Positions 1 through 9,163 of a DNA stretch of 64,000 bases are shown in pieces (the stretch's first letter is position 1; each line of letters begins with the position of its first letter). The notes below the pieces were generated by a model. It had not been told where the DNA came from, did no database searches, and worked only from the letters and a program-made list of their open reading frames with translations. The DNA lies in the NCBI RefSeq assembly GCF_002079305.1, contig NZ_CP015039.1:758501-822500 (forward strand), written 5' to 3'. Both the position numbers and the translations under genes were made by a program. The stretch comes from Rhodovulum sp. P5 (lineage in GTDB: Bacteria > Pseudomonadota > Alphaproteobacteria > Rhodobacterales > Rhodobacteraceae).

Positions 1-760
1 GCCCATCCGGCACGAAATGGTTCAGCACAAGGTGCCCGACCCCGGCCTCGGCAGCGACGCGGCCGGCGTCTTCGGCGGTGGTGTGGCTGCGGATGATGTG
101 ATGGCGCAGACGCTCCCCCCCGTTCGGCACGGCTGCGACGAGTGCATCCACCCCCTCCAGCAGCATCGCTTCGTGGACGAGGATATCGGCCCCTTGGGCA
201 AACGGAATCATCGCGGGCAGGAACGCGGTGTCGCCCGACAGCACAACGCACTTGCCCCCGGCCTGAAACTTCAACGCATAGCTCTCTTTGATCGGCGGGT
301 GGTCGTTCAAGAGCGCGGTCACGGCAAGCCCGTCCCAAGGACCCTCCAGCTCCCCCTCCGCCAGCGGTCGAAGCGCGATCAGGCCCGCGAGGTCGGGCCG
401 GCCCTCATCCTCGATCCGCAATTCGATATCGAAGGCCATCGAGTCGAGGAACGCGCGCCAATAGGCCCCAAGGCCCGCGGGCCCGTAGACCGGGACCGGA
501 CGGTTGAGCCCCGCCGTCCACGCGGTGTGCAGGAGCGGACCAAGTTCCAGGTAATGGTCCGAATGCAGATGGGTGATCAGGATCATGTCGATCTCGGTCA
601 GCTTGACACCCTGATCGCAGACCGCGCGGGTTGCGCCCAGCCCCGCATCCACAAGGATTGTCCGCCCCCCAAGGCGAAGCAGGATCGATGTCGGCATGTT
701 GGAGCCCGGCCGGATCGCCGGACCGCCCTTCACGCCCAGAAGCGTCAGGCTGTCGGTCAT
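1..760 (-). CDS. MBL-fold metallohydrolase (C-terminal end cut by window edge)
   Basis: The reverse strand reads from an ATG at 760 without a stop to base 1, giving at least 253 residues. An AGGAGG-like ribosome site lies just upstream. The protein has the metallo-beta-lactamase metal motif THLHSDH near residue 63, a later LSGDTAF segment supplying a metal-bridging Asp, and a distal SHTT / LNHF region supplying the last histidines. This layout is that of RNase Z/arylsulfatase-type MBL hydrolases, which are often phosphodiesterases or sulfatases. It is transcribed away from ugpB, so it may share the 761-1049 control region. The substrate cannot be told from sequence. Its position beside many phosphoesterases makes a phosphodiester substrate plausible (inference). 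Confidence 0.85.
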   Translation of the reverse strand, partial: MTDSLTLLGVKGGPAIRPGSNMPTSILLRLGGRTILVDAGLGATRAVCDQGVKLTEIDMILITHLHSDHYLELGPLLHTAWTAGLNRPVPVYGPAGLGAYWRAFLDSMAFDIELRIEDEGRPDLAGLIALRPLAEGELEGPWDGLAVTALLNDHPPIKESYALKFQAGGKCVVLSGDTAFLPAMIPFAQGADILVHEAMLLEGVDALVAAVPNGGERLRHHIIRSHTTAEDAGRVAAEAGVGHLVLNHFVPDG

Positions 761-1049
761 GTGGTTCGGCCCTCCTGTGCCGCGCCTCTGGGTATCGCGC
801 AGAACCGGCAGACTGTCGAGGGAACCGGCCGCGCCCGACCCGCTTTTCAGATGGCACGCCGCGGGTCAAGAAGACGGCCCTTTGCGGGATCGCAGGCGGT
901 GACGGGCGTGTCACCCCGTCATGGGCGCCCGTGTCCCGCGACATATCCGCGATTCATTTTCTTCAGGATTCCGTAACACCGCTGAGCGCGGGCCGTTACG
1001 TCACCGGCTTAAGGAGCCCTAGCCGTCGCGCCAAACAGGAGGGATCAGA

Positions 1050-2384
1050 ATGACCCGTGCGTCCATCGCCATCACTGCCATCTCGGCGACCCTGGGCCTT
1101 GCCACCGCCGCCCAGGCCGACAAGATCAAGTTCGAATACTGGTACGGTCTCAGCGGGTATCTGGGCACCGTCGTGCAGGAAACCTGCGACCGGTTCAACG
1201 CCAGCCAGGACACCTATGAAATCGTCTGCGTCGGCCAGGATGGCTATGCGCAGGCCGTGCAGAACACCATCGCCGCCTTCCGCGCGGGCAAGCACCCGAC
1301 CATCGTGCAGTCTTACGATGCCGGCACCGCCGACCTGATGCTGTCGGGCGAGTTCTACCCGGTGCAGCAGATGATGGCCGATTTCGGGATCGACATCGAC
1401 TGGTCGAACTACTTCCCCGGCATCTCGAACTACTACGCCTCGTCCGAGGGCGAACTCTACTCGATGCCGTTCAATTCCTCCACCGCGGTGATGTATTACA
1501 ACATCGACGACCTGAACGCCGCCGGCATCGACCACCCGCCCGCCACCTGGGAAGAGTTCGAGGCCGACCTGCGCGCCCTGAAGGCCGCAAACCCCGACAA
1601 ATGCGCCTATGCCTATGCCCCGTCGACCTGGGTCGATCTGGAGCAGTTCTCGATGGCCCACAACATCCCCGTGGCCACCAGGAACAACGGCTATGACGGG
1701 CTGGACGCGGAATATGTCTACAACACCACGCTGCATGCCAAGCACATGCAGAACCTGCTGGATTGGTACAAAGAGGGCCTGTCGGAAATTCGGACCACGC
1801 AGGGCGGCCTGAACGCGCGCGACAGCTTTGCCAAGGGGCAGTGCAGCTTCTATTTCGGCTCCATCGCCGGGCACCAGACGATCCACAACACCGCCGACGA
1901 CGCGATGAACTGGACCGTCGCCATGCTGCCGCTTTACGAAGGGCATGAGCGCACCAACACCGTGGTGGGCGGTGCCTCGCTCTGGGTTCTGTCGCGCAAG
2001 TCCGAGGATGAGTATCGCGGTGCAGCCGAATACCTGAAATTCCTTGCCACGCCGGAGTCGGAAGAATTCTGGTCGACCAAGACCGGCTATATCCCGGTGA
2101 CCAAGGCCGGCTATGACGCGCTGGTGGCCAAGGGCTTCTACGACAACGCCCCCTACAAGGGCCGTGAGGTCGCGATCCAGTCGCTGACCTTCACCGAACC
2201 GACCGAACTGACCCGAGGTCTGCGCCTTGGCGGTTTCATCCAGGCCCGCAAGGAATGGACGAACGAGGTGCAAGCCGCCTTTGCCGGCCAGAAGACCATG
2301 CAAGAGGCGCTGGATACTGCCGTTCGCCGCTCCAACAAGGTGCTGCGCAACTTCGAACGCACCTATCAGGGCAAGGATTACTGA
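1050..2384 (+). CDS. ugpB: sn-glycerol-3-phosphate/glycerophosphodiester ABC transporter, periplasmic binding protein
   Basis: A 444-residue solute-binding protein with a Sec signal peptide (cleavage near AQA-D, residue 24) and an AGGAGGG ribosome site. It matches my memory of E. coli UgpB across its length: an early YWYGLSG segment, PFNSSTAVMYYN, GGASLWVLS, and a C-terminal TRGLRLGGF followed by ALDTAVRRSNKVLRNFE. Length equals the family norm. UgpB captures glycerol-3-phosphate and glycerophosphocholine in the periplasm for the UgpAEC importer, whose genes follow directly. The ligand of this copy is not proven by sequence. A strong hairpin follows the stop codon and may keep binding-protein mRNA in excess over the permease genes. 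Confidence 0.9.
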   Translation: MTRASIAITAISATLGLATAAQADKIKFEYWYGLSGYLGTVVQETCDRFNASQDTYEIVCVGQDGYAQAVQNTIAAFRAGKHPTIVQSYDAGTADLMLSGEFYPVQQMMADFGIDIDWSNYFPGISNYYASSEGELYSMPFNSSTAVMYYNIDDLNAAGIDHPPATWEEFEADLRALKAANPDKCAYAYAPSTWVDLEQFSMAHNIPVATRNNGYDGLDAEYVYNTTLHAKHMQNLLDWYKEGLSEIRTTQGGLNARDSFAKGQCSFYFGSIAGHQTIHNTADDAMNWTVAMLPLYEGHERTNTVVGGASLWVLSRKSEDEYRGAAEYLKFLATPESEEFWSTKTGYIPVTKAGYDALVAKGFYDNAPYKGREVAIQSLTFTEPTELTRGLRLGGFIQARKEWTNEVQAAFAGQKTMQEALDTAVRRSNKVLRNFERTYQGKDY

Positions 2385-2398
2385 TCCTGACCTGATGC

Positions 2399-2423
2399 GG
2401 GCCGGTCCCTGCGGGGCCGGCCC
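2399..2423 (+). terminator. hairpin after ugpB (attenuator or mRNA-stabilising stem)
   Basis: An 11-bp stem (GGGCCGGTCCC with its complement, one U-G pair) closes a TGC loop, followed by a weakly T-rich tail. It sits between ugpB and ugpA, the usual place for partial terminators or stabilising stems in binding-protein-dependent operons. It is not a strong intrinsic terminator because the U-tract is interrupted. Confidence 0.5.
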
Positions 2424-2448
2424 TTGTCTTTCCGAAAGCACCGATCCG

Positions 2449-3330
2449 ATGCGACGCGCCTATTTCAAGAACAACTGGATTGCGGCCCTGATGGTGGCGC
2501 CGCAGCTTCTGATCATCTTCGTCTTCTTCTACTGGCCGACCACGCAGGCGCTGTTCTGGGCGTTCACCTTCGAACAGCCCTGGGGCGGCGGCAACGAATG
2601 GGCGGGCTTCTACCATTTCAACAACATCTTCTCCGATGAGCTGTATTGGCAGTCGATCCGCGTGTCGGTCGTCTATGCGCTGGGGACAACGGCGCTGGCC
2701 ATCGGGATGGCGCTGATCCTGGCCCTGTTCGTGGACCGGCAGTTGAAAGGGCACAAGCAGATGCGCGTGGGCATGATCTGGCCCTATGCGATCGCGGCGC
2801 CCGCGGTCGGTCTGGCCTTCCGCTATATCTTCAACCCCTCGGCCGGGGTGATGTCCTACCTGAACGCGGCCTTTCCCGGTTTCTGGGATCCGATCCTGAC
2901 CGGCAGCCATGCCATGACGATGATCGTCATCGCGGGCGCGTGGAAGCAGGTCGCCTACAACTTCATCTTCTTCCTTGCCGGGCTGCAATCCATCCCCCGC
3001 GCGTTGACCGAGGCCGCGGCGATGGACGGCGCGGGCGTCACCCGGCGGATGCGCGACATCCAGTTGCCGTTGCTGGCGCCGACCTTCTTTTTCGTGCTGG
3101 TCATCAACATCACCGACAGCTTCACCGACAGTTTCGGCATCGTCGACACGATGACCGCGGGCGGCCCGGCGCGGGCCACGAACCTGATGGTCTACAAGAT
3201 CTTTTCCGACGGGTTCGAGGGGCAGGACTATTCCGGCGCGGCCGCGCAATCGATCATCCTGATGCTGATGGTGATGGCGCTGACCTTCGTGCAGTTCCGC
3301 TACGTGGAACGCCGGATTCATTATCGCTGA
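2449..3330 (+). CDS. ugpA: glycerol-3-phosphate ABC transporter permease UgpA
   Basis: A 293-residue inner-membrane protein with about six hydrophobic segments, beginning MRRAYFKNNW. The EAA-type coupling loop reads EAAAMDGAGVTRRMRDIQLPLL around residues 190-210, the contact point for the ATPase UgpC. It lies 64 bp after ugpB and 12 bp before ugpE, in the canonical ugpBAEC order. An MFS-like or maltose-type permease was considered, but the order, length and UgpB partner favour UgpA. Confidence 0.9.
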   Translation: MRRAYFKNNWIAALMVAPQLLIIFVFFYWPTTQALFWAFTFEQPWGGGNEWAGFYHFNNIFSDELYWQSIRVSVVYALGTTALAIGMALILALFVDRQLKGHKQMRVGMIWPYAIAAPAVGLAFRYIFNPSAGVMSYLNAAFPGFWDPILTGSHAMTMIVIAGAWKQVAYNFIFFLAGLQSIPRALTEAAAMDGAGVTRRMRDIQLPLLAPTFFFVLVINITDSFTDSFGIVDTMTAGGPARATNLMVYKIFSDGFEGQDYSGAAAQSIILMLMVMALTFVQFRYVERRIHYR

Positions 3331-3342
3331 GGGGCGCGGGCC

Positions 3343-4269
3343 ATGATCGAACGCACACCGGCACTAAACATCGCGACCCATGCGATCCTGTTTCTCGGGC
3401 TCGCGCTGCTGCTGTTCCCGATGTATCTGGTCTTTGTCGCGGCCAGCCAGACGTTGCAGGATGTCAACTCCATCCCCGCGAAACTGTGGTTCGGCGACCA
3501 GTTCTGGGTGAACCTGCAAGAGGCCTGGATCAGCCGCGATTTCCGGACCAAGTTCGTCAACTCGCTGATCGTGGCCACCGGGGTCGTGGTCGGCAAGATC
3601 GTGATCGCTGCGATGACGGCCTTTGGCATCGTGTTCTTCAACCACCGTCTGCGGATGCCGATCTTCTGGGCGGTGTTCATCACGCTCATGCTACCGCTGG
3701 AGGTGCGGATCGTACCGACCTATGCGGTTGCGGCCAACGCGCTGACGCCCTTTCAGACCATCCTTGATGCAAGCGGCCTGTCCTGGCTGCTGGAAAAGGC
3801 ATCGGGGATCGAGGTCGCGCTGGAATGGAACCTGCTGAATTCCTACACCGGGCTGATCCTGCCGCTGGTGGCCACGGCCACGGGGACGTTCCTCTATCGC
3901 CAGTTCTTTCTGACCATCCCCGATGAACTGGTGGAGGCTGCCAAGATGGACGGCGCGGGGCCGCTGCGGTTCCTGCGCGATATCCTGATCCCGCTGTCGG
4001 TGACGAATATGGCCGCACTTGCCACGATCATGTTCGTCGTCGGCTGGAACCAGTATCTCTGGCCGCTCCTGATCACGACCGACCCGAATTACGGCGTCGT
4101 CGCGGTGGAACTCGGCCGCCTTGTGCCGGACGAGAACACCACCGGCGGCGACATCCCCCAATGGCATGTGGCGATGGCCGGCACGCTGATCGTGATGATC
4201 CCGCCGATCCTTGTCGTGATCCTGATGCAGCGCTGGTTCGTCCGCGGCCTGATCAGCACAGAGAAATAG
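3343..4269 (+). CDS. ugpE: glycerol-3-phosphate ABC transporter permease UgpE
   Basis: A 308-residue inner-membrane permease with six predicted membrane segments and an EAA loop (VEAAKMDGAGPLRFLRDI, near residues 197-214) before the last segments. It pairs with UgpA to form the channel. E. coli UgpE is shorter (about 281 residues). The extra length lies in a central periplasmic stretch around residues 115-165 that includes the ASGLSWLLEKASGIE insert. It starts 12 bp after ugpA and ends 9 bp before ugpC, so it is co-transcribed. Confidence 0.9.
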   Translation: MIERTPALNIATHAILFLGLALLLFPMYLVFVAASQTLQDVNSIPAKLWFGDQFWVNLQEAWISRDFRTKFVNSLIVATGVVVGKIVIAAMTAFGIVFFNHRLRMPIFWAVFITLMLPLEVRIVPTYAVAANALTPFQTILDASGLSWLLEKASGIEVALEWNLLNSYTGLILPLVATATGTFLYRQFFLTIPDELVEAAKMDGAGPLRFLRDILIPLSVTNMAALATIMFVVGWNQYLWPLLITTDPNYGVVAVELGRLVPDENTTGGDIPQWHVAMAGTLIVMIPPILVVILMQRWFVRGLISTEK

Positions 4270-4278
4270 GAAATACCG

Positions 4279-5397
4279 ATGGCCGACATCTCGATCCGAA
4301 ACGTCCGCAAGAGCTATGGCAAGGAAGAGGTCATCTTCGGGGTCGACCTCGACATCGCCGATGGCGAATTCGTCGTCATCCTGGGCCCCTCGGGCTGCGG
4401 CAAGTCCACGCTTCTGCGTATGATCGCGGGGCTGGAGGAAGTCACCTCGGGTGAGATCGCCATCGCCGGGCAGGTCGTCAACGATCTGGAACCGCGTCAG
4501 CGGGGCTGCGCGATGGTGTTTCAGAACTACGCGCTTTACCCGCACATGACGGTGGCGGGCAATATCGGCTATGCGCTGAAGGTCGCGGGCCTGCGGACGA
4601 AGGAACGCCGCGCCAGGGTAGAGGCCACCGCCGCCAGCGTCGGGCTGACGGAATTCTTGGACCGCAAGCCGGGGGAACTCTCGGGCGGTCAGCGCCAGCG
4701 CGTCGCGATGGCCCGCGCGATCATCCGCGAACCGCGGGTGTTCCTGTTCGACGAACCGCTCTCCAACCTCGATGCCAAGCTGCGCGTCCAGATGCGGCAC
4801 GAAATCCGGTCGATCCACAACCGGATCGGCGCGACCTCGGTCTTCGTTACCCATGACCAGCATGAGGGCATGACGCTGGCCGACCGGCTGGTGATCATGA
4901 ACAAGGGCACCGTCGATCAGGTCGGCACCCCGGAAGAGGTCTACGACACGCCCGCAACCACCTATGTCGCGGGCTTCATCGGCTCACCCGCCATGACCAT
5001 CCTGCCCGGTCAGATCGCGAAAGACGCGCCTGCCGTCGTGCTGGGCAATGGCACGCGGATCTCCATCGGGCCCGAGGCCGCGCGGGGCCGCGCCGGGCAG
5101 CTTGTCCAGCTTGGCTTGCGCCCCGAAACCCTGCGCCTGACCGCACCGCGGGCGGGCAGTTTCGATGCCGCGTTCGAATTCTACGAAGAACTGGGCGCGG
5201 GCCGCGTCTATCACCTGCGGTTTGAGGAAATGCCGGTCAGCGTGGTCGCCCAGGACAAGCGCCGCCTGCGCGAAGGCGAACCGGTGGGCATCGCGATCAA
5301 CCCCGCGGCCCTGCATCTTTTCGACGGCGAAACCGGCCAGCGTATTCGTGGCGCCCGCATCGGATCGCGCACACCCGAAATGGCGGTGATGAAATGA
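4279..5397 (+). CDS. ugpC: glycerol-3-phosphate ABC transporter ATP-binding protein UgpC
   Basis: A 372-residue ATPase of the MalK/UgpC type. It has a Walker [10 protein letters not shown] (about residue 37), Q-loop QNYALYPHM, signature LSGGQRQRV, Walker [13 protein letters not shown] and switch HDQ. A C-terminal TOBE-like regulatory domain (about residues 235-372) is present. It energises UgpABE. The last codons overlap the next start as ATGA, which couples its translation to the phosphoesterase-fold gene downstream and ties that enzyme to the imported substrate. Confidence 0.92.
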   Translation: MADISIRNVRKSYGKEEVIFGVDLDIADGEFVVILGPSGCGKSTLLRMIAGLEEVTSGEIAIAGQVVNDLEPRQRGCAMVFQNYALYPHMTVAGNIGYALKVAGLRTKERRARVEATAASVGLTEFLDRKPGELSGGQRQRVAMARAIIREPRVFLFDEPLSNLDAKLRVQMRHEIRSIHNRIGATSVFVTHDQHEGMTLADRLVIMNKGTVDQVGTPEEVYDTPATTYVAGFIGSPAMTILPGQIAKDAPAVVLGNGTRISIGPEAARGRAGQLVQLGLRPETLRLTAPRAGSFDAAFEFYEELGAGRVYHLRFEEMPVSVVAQDKRRLREGEPVGIAINPAALHLFDGETGQRIRGARIGSRTPEMAVMK

Positions 5398-6284
5398 CCC
5401 TGCGTCTGGCGAGCTACAATATTCAGTACGGCACCGGCAAGGACGGCCGCGTGGACCTTGACCGCATCGTCGCGGATCTGGACGAGGGACAAGGCCCCGC
5501 CGACCTGATCGCCTTGCAGGAGGTCGAACGCCACAACCTTGCCCGGAATTCCGGTGACCAGGTGGCCGAGATCGCGGCGCGCCTGCCCCATATGCACTGG
5601 GTCTACGGCCCGGGCATCGACGTGGATGCGTCCGAGATCGTAGATGGCAAGCCGCTCCACCGCCGCCAGCAATTCGGCAACATGGTGCTGTCGCGCTGGC
5701 CGATCCTGTCCTCGATCAACCACACGCTGCCGAAGATCGCGCTGCTGAACCAGTTCCACCTGCAACGGACGCTGGTCGAAACCGTGATCGACACGCCGAC
5801 CCATGGCCCGTTGCGCTTCTGCTCGGTTCATCTCGATCATATCTCGACCGATACGCGCCGCGGCCAGATCGCGTATATGCGCGACCTGATGCTGCGTGGC
5901 CATGAACGCGGCGCAAGCTGGGGCGGCACCCTGAAATCGGCCGAATGGATGCGCCATCCCGAACCGCCGCAACCGATGCGCGCCATCGTCATGGGTGACA
6001 TGAACTTCGCGCCGGACAACCCTGATTACACCGCACTTCTGGGCGATGTGTCGGCCATGCACGGCCGCACGATCCGGGCCCACGGGCTGGCCGATGCCTG
6101 GGTTCTGGCCGGCCATGACGAGACCGCCGGCGACACCCTGCCGCGGGAGGGCCGCGCGCCACGCCGGATCGACCATTGCTTCGTGACGGCGAACCTTGCG
6201 CCCTGTATCACGGCCATGCGGATCGGAGAGACGGCGCAAGGATCGGACCATCAGCCGATCTTCGTCGATCTCGCCCCGCTTTGA
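5394..6284 (+). CDS. endonuclease/exonuclease/phosphatase (EEP) family hydrolase
   Basis: A 296-residue protein with the full EEP catalytic set: YNIQYG (Asn) at residue 8, LQEVE (Glu) near 42, VHLDH (His) near 147, GDMNFAP (Asp/Asn) near 201, and C-terminal RIDHCFV and GSDHQPI. This fold hydrolyses phosphodiester or phosphomonoester bonds in DNA, inositol phosphates and sphingomyelin with Mg2+. No signal peptide is seen, so it should act in the cytoplasm. The ATGA overlap with ugpC suggests it processes a compound brought in by Ugp, such as a glycerophosphodiester (inference), rather than DNA. Confidence 0.88.
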   Translation: MTLRLASYNIQYGTGKDGRVDLDRIVADLDEGQGPADLIALQEVERHNLARNSGDQVAEIAARLPHMHWVYGPGIDVDASEIVDGKPLHRRQQFGNMVLSRWPILSSINHTLPKIALLNQFHLQRTLVETVIDTPTHGPLRFCSVHLDHISTDTRRGQIAYMRDLMLRGHERGASWGGTLKSAEWMRHPEPPQPMRAIVMGDMNFAPDNPDYTALLGDVSAMHGRTIRAHGLADAWVLAGHDETAGDTLPREGRAPRRIDHCFVTANLAPCITAMRIGETAQGSDHQPIFVDLAPL

Positions 6285-6291
6285 CGGCTTT

Positions 6292-6313
6292 CCCGGTGCG
6301 GGCGGGCACCGGG
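6292..6313 (+). terminator. intercistronic hairpin after the EEP gene
   Basis: A perfect 8-bp stem (CCCGGTGC / GCACCGGG) with a 6-base loop lies in the 63-bp gap before the MFS gene. No U-tract follows, so it is more likely a partial terminator or mRNA-processing stem than a full stop. Confidence 0.35.
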
Positions 6314-6347
6314 ACCGTGTTCCCGACCCGCCCGAGCAATAACGCCC

Positions 6348-7604
6348 ATGCGCGCCCCGATCCTCACCTCTGCCCGCGCCCGTGCGGGCGACCTGTCGCA
6401 GGTTTTCGCGATCCGCCCGTTCGCCACCTATCAGGCGGGCAATATCGTCATGACCACCGGCTTCTGGATGCAGCGCATCGCGATCGGCTGGCTGACCTGG
6501 GAAATCACCGGGTCAGAGGCGTGGCTGGGCCTGATCGCCTTTGCCGAACTGTTCCCCTCGATCCTGACCGCGCTTTGGGGCGGGGCGCTGGCCGACCGTC
6601 ACCCGGCCACGCGGGTGATGTTCTGGGGGCAGGTCCTGATCGCGGGGCTGTCCGCCGCGCTGACCGTGGGCGCGGCCACCGGATGGCTTGACCGGTGGAG
6701 CCTTCTGGCGGCGATGACGCTGCTTGGGGCGATTTCCGGCACGATCCTGCCCGCCCGGCTGGCGATGGCCTCGTGGCTGGTACCGCGGGCGTTGCTGCCC
6801 ACGGCACTGGCCGTCAATTCCACCGGGTTCAACCTGTCGCGTTTCGTGGGCCCTGCGCTCGCCGCCGGTCTGCTGGTCGTCGCGCATGAGGCGGTGGTTT
6901 TCGGCCTGTCCGCGCTCGGATTTGCCGCGCTGGCGGTGCAGCTTTACCGGATCCGCCATGTCCCGCGGCAGGGGCCGGTCCACCAGCCGGGCCCGCCCGT
7001 CTCGACCGCCGCGGTCTATCGCGCGGTCATGGCCACGCCCGCCGTTCTTGGGGTGATCCTGCTGCAATTCGCCCAGGGCGCGCTGATCCGCCCCACGTCA
7101 GAGCTTTTCCCCGCGTTCTCGGAACTCGCCTTCGGCATGGGGGAGGCCGGGCTGGGCGCGCTGAACGCCGCACTGGGGCTGGGCGCCATCATCGGGGCGC
7201 TGGCGCTGTCGAAAGCGCGGGAGCCGCAGGCGGCCCTGCGCCAGATCCTCATCATGTCGGCGCTGTTCGCGCTCAGCCTGCCGGTCTTCGTGCTGACCGG
7301 CCCGTTCGCGCTGGCGCTGCTGGTGCTGGTGGTGCACGGGCTTGCGATGTCGTCCTCCAACATCGCCGCGCTGGCCTTCGTGCAGATCCAGACGCCGCCG
7401 GAACGGCTGGGCCGGGTGCTGAGCCTTTACACCATCGTGTTCCGCGTGGGCCCGGCGCTCGGCGCCTTCCTGTTCGGGCTGGCGGCGGAACATACTTCGC
7501 TGCGCGCCACCGGCCTGATCTTCGGGGCCGCGGGGCTGGCCGCGACCGCCGCGCTGGCGATCATGATCCTGCGGCCCAAAACCCAATGGAGGCTTCGCCG
7601 ATGA
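6348..7604 (+). CDS. MFS transporter (EntS/MFS_3-like)
   Basis: A 418-residue, roughly 11-12-segment membrane protein of the major facilitator superfamily. Segment 2 ends in a GGALADRHPATR loop, the typical MFS motif between helices 2 and 3, and a long cytoplasmic loop follows segment 6 (about residues 198-220). The pattern resembles the MFS_3 exporters such as EntS. It sits in the ugp operon and overlaps the following gene by ATGA, so it probably exports or exchanges a by-product of the same pathway. The substrate is unknown. No clear ribosome site precedes the ATG. Confidence 0.85.
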   Translation: MRAPILTSARARAGDLSQVFAIRPFATYQAGNIVMTTGFWMQRIAIGWLTWEITGSEAWLGLIAFAELFPSILTALWGGALADRHPATRVMFWGQVLIAGLSAALTVGAATGWLDRWSLLAAMTLLGAISGTILPARLAMASWLVPRALLPTALAVNSTGFNLSRFVGPALAAGLLVVAHEAVVFGLSALGFAALAVQLYRIRHVPRQGPVHQPGPPVSTAAVYRAVMATPAVLGVILLQFAQGALIRPTSELFPAFSELAFGMGEAGLGALNAALGLGAIIGALALSKAREPQAALRQILIMSALFALSLPVFVLTGPFALALLVLVVHGLAMSSSNIAALAFVQIQTPPERLGRVLSLYTIVFRVGPALGAFLFGLAAEHTSLRATGLIFGAAGLAATAALAIMILRPKTQWRLRR

Positions 7605-8338
7605 CCAATGCGCCCGACATGGCCCTGGGCCGCGACGCTGCCCTGACCTACCTGACCGGCGGCATGGCCGAGGGGGCCGTCCGCCCGCGCCATCTGGGTG
7701 AGAAGTTCACCCCCGACGGCGCGCCCCTGCCCTTTCCCGGCAACACGACGCTCTGCCACCTCGACCCGCAGAGCGCCGCCCATGCCGCCGTTACGCATGC
7801 ACAGGCGCAACTGCGGTCCGGGCCGCTGGCGGACAGCTTTGCCTTCCTGCCACCAGCCAGCTTTCACATGACGGTTTTCGAGGGCGTGAATGACGCCCAC
7901 CGGGTGCCGGAACGCTGGCCCGCGGACCTGTCACTCGGCACCCCGCTTGGGGATGTGACGCAGCACTTTGAAACCGCCCTTGCCGCCTGCGACCTGCCGC
8001 AGCGCTTCACGATCAGCCCGTTGGAGCTTTTCGCGGGCTTCGCCATCAGCGTGACCGGTGCGACCGCGCCGGACCTGCGGACCATGCGCGCGGCCCGCGA
8101 CCGGATGAGCGCCGCGCTGCATCTGCGCCGCCCGGATCACGACCGGTACCGCTTTCACATTACACTCGCCTATCCCCTGCGCTGGTTCAATGCCGACGAG
8201 GCCAGCGCCATCGTGGATCTATGCGAGGAGATCTTCGCGGGCCTCGCCCCCGCGATGGGCACCGTCCCCCTTGGCCCCATCGCGTTCTGCCAGTTCGAAA
8301 CCATGCACCGGTTCGACCCGCTCCGGCTGCTAACCTGA
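7601..8338 (+). CDS. 2H phosphoesterase superfamily protein (DUF1868-like)
   Basis: A 245-residue protein with two H-x-T signatures, SFHMTVFEG (about residue 88) and RFHITLAYP (about residue 184). These define the 2H fold of 2'-5' RNA ligases and cyclic phosphodiesterases. 2H enzymes act on 2',3'-cyclic or 2',5' phosphodiesters. The start at 7601 is chosen because GGAGG lies ahead of it and it overlaps the MFS stop as ATGA; a start 15 bp upstream is also open. It ends 9 bp inside the convergent metallophosphoesterase gene. The local context suggests a role in opening cyclic phosphates (inference). Confidence 0.8.
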   Translation: MTNAPDMALGRDAALTYLTGGMAEGAVRPRHLGEKFTPDGAPLPFPGNTTLCHLDPQSAAHAAVTHAQAQLRSGPLADSFAFLPPASFHMTVFEGVNDAHRVPERWPADLSLGTPLGDVTQHFETALAACDLPQRFTISPLELFAGFAISVTGATAPDLRTMRAARDRMSAALHLRRPDHDRYRFHITLAYPLRWFNADEASAIVDLCEEIFAGLAPAMGTVPLGPIAFCQFETMHRFDPLRLLT

Positions 8339-9163
8339 CACCGGCGCAAGCTTTTCGGCAGCCTTCGGCGCCACGACCGAGATCACGCCGTGCCCGTCGA
8401 TGTAGTTGTCGAAATGAACCAGCGTCTGGTCGGCATCGGACAGCACAACGGCCATCTGCGCGGGCCCGTCCAGACGATGCACCGCCACGCCCGGCGCCAG
8501 CGGAATGGTGACATTGTAGTGGCTGCCTGCCAGCGTCGTGAACGGCACCCCGTGCCAAAGCGCGGTGGAGGTATAGTGCACATGGCCCGCGATGACCTGC
8601 CGGATATCCGGGTGGGTCTTCAGCACGTCGACAAGGGCCTTGGCGTTTTCAAGGATGATCCGATCCACCGCGGTCGACAGCGGGTTGGCATGGTGATGCA
8701 GGATCACGATCACCGGCCGGTCCGCGGCCTCTGCCAGACGGTCGCGCAGCCAGTTCAGTTGGATCGGCTCCAGCCGCCCTGCACCGTCCTTGCCACCCTC
8801 GCTGTCCAGCACGATCAGCCGTTGACCCCTGATGTCCCGAACCGCATCGACGAACCCGGTCGCTGCCGCCGCGTCCTGGCCGAACACCTCCAGAAAAGCC
8901 GCGCGGTCGTCATGGTTGCCGATGGTCACGACAGAGGGCACGGTCAGATCGGCCAGCAGATCGCGCAAGCGCTCATAGGCCGCCCGCTCCCCCAGGTCGG
9001 CCAGATCGCCGGCCAGAACCACGCAATCGGCATCACCGTGGCGGGCGTTGATCGCGGCGATCCCGGCGCGCAAACGGTCGGCGGTGTCGAGCCCGTGGGA
9101 AAGCTGCCCCTCGGGCACCAGATGCAGATCGCTGAGGACGATCAGCTTCAGCCGGTCGCTCAT
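8330..9163 (-). CDS. calcineurin-like metallophosphoesterase, GpdQ/CpdA type
   Basis: A 277-residue cytoplasmic dinuclear-metal phosphoesterase. It has SDLH (residue 11), AGDLADLG, GNHDD, LHHHANP and AGHVHY, the complete class III motif set. Length and the segment ENAKALVDVLKTHPDI before GHVH resemble GpdQ, the glycerophosphodiesterase that also cleaves cAMP and other diesters. Translation overlaps the upstream isomerase as ATGA, and the 3' end overlaps the 2H gene by 9 bp. Best reading: hydrolysis of an imported glycerophosphodiester or related diester. A cAMP phosphodiesterase or PlcP-like phospholipase cannot be excluded. Confidence 0.88.
   Translation of the reverse strand: MSDRLKLIVLSDLHLVPEGQLSHGLDTADRLRAGIAAINARHGDADCVVLAGDLADLGERAAYERLRDLLADLTVPSVVTIGNHDDRAAFLEVFGQDAAAATGFVDAVRDIRGQRLIVLDSEGGKDGAGRLEPIQLNWLRDRLAEAADRPVIVILHHHANPLSTAVDRIILENAKALVDVLKTHPDIRQVIAGHVHYTSTALWHGVPFTTLAGSHYNVTIPLAPGVAVHRLDGPAQMAVVLSDADQTLVHFDNYIDGHGVISVVAPKAAEKLAPVSG

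Noticed and set aside
898..1004. Possible PhoB box before ugpB (GTGAC/GTCAC palindrome and a CGTAAC/GTTACG inverted pair)
   Set aside because: GTCA units are spaced 8 bp, not 11, and the inverted repeats do not have Pho-box direct-repeat geometry; not convincing enough to call.
996..2441. Long antisense frame opposite ugpB (481 codons)
   Set aside because: It is a high-GC shadow; the plus strand encodes a clear UgpB with signal peptide and ribosome site.
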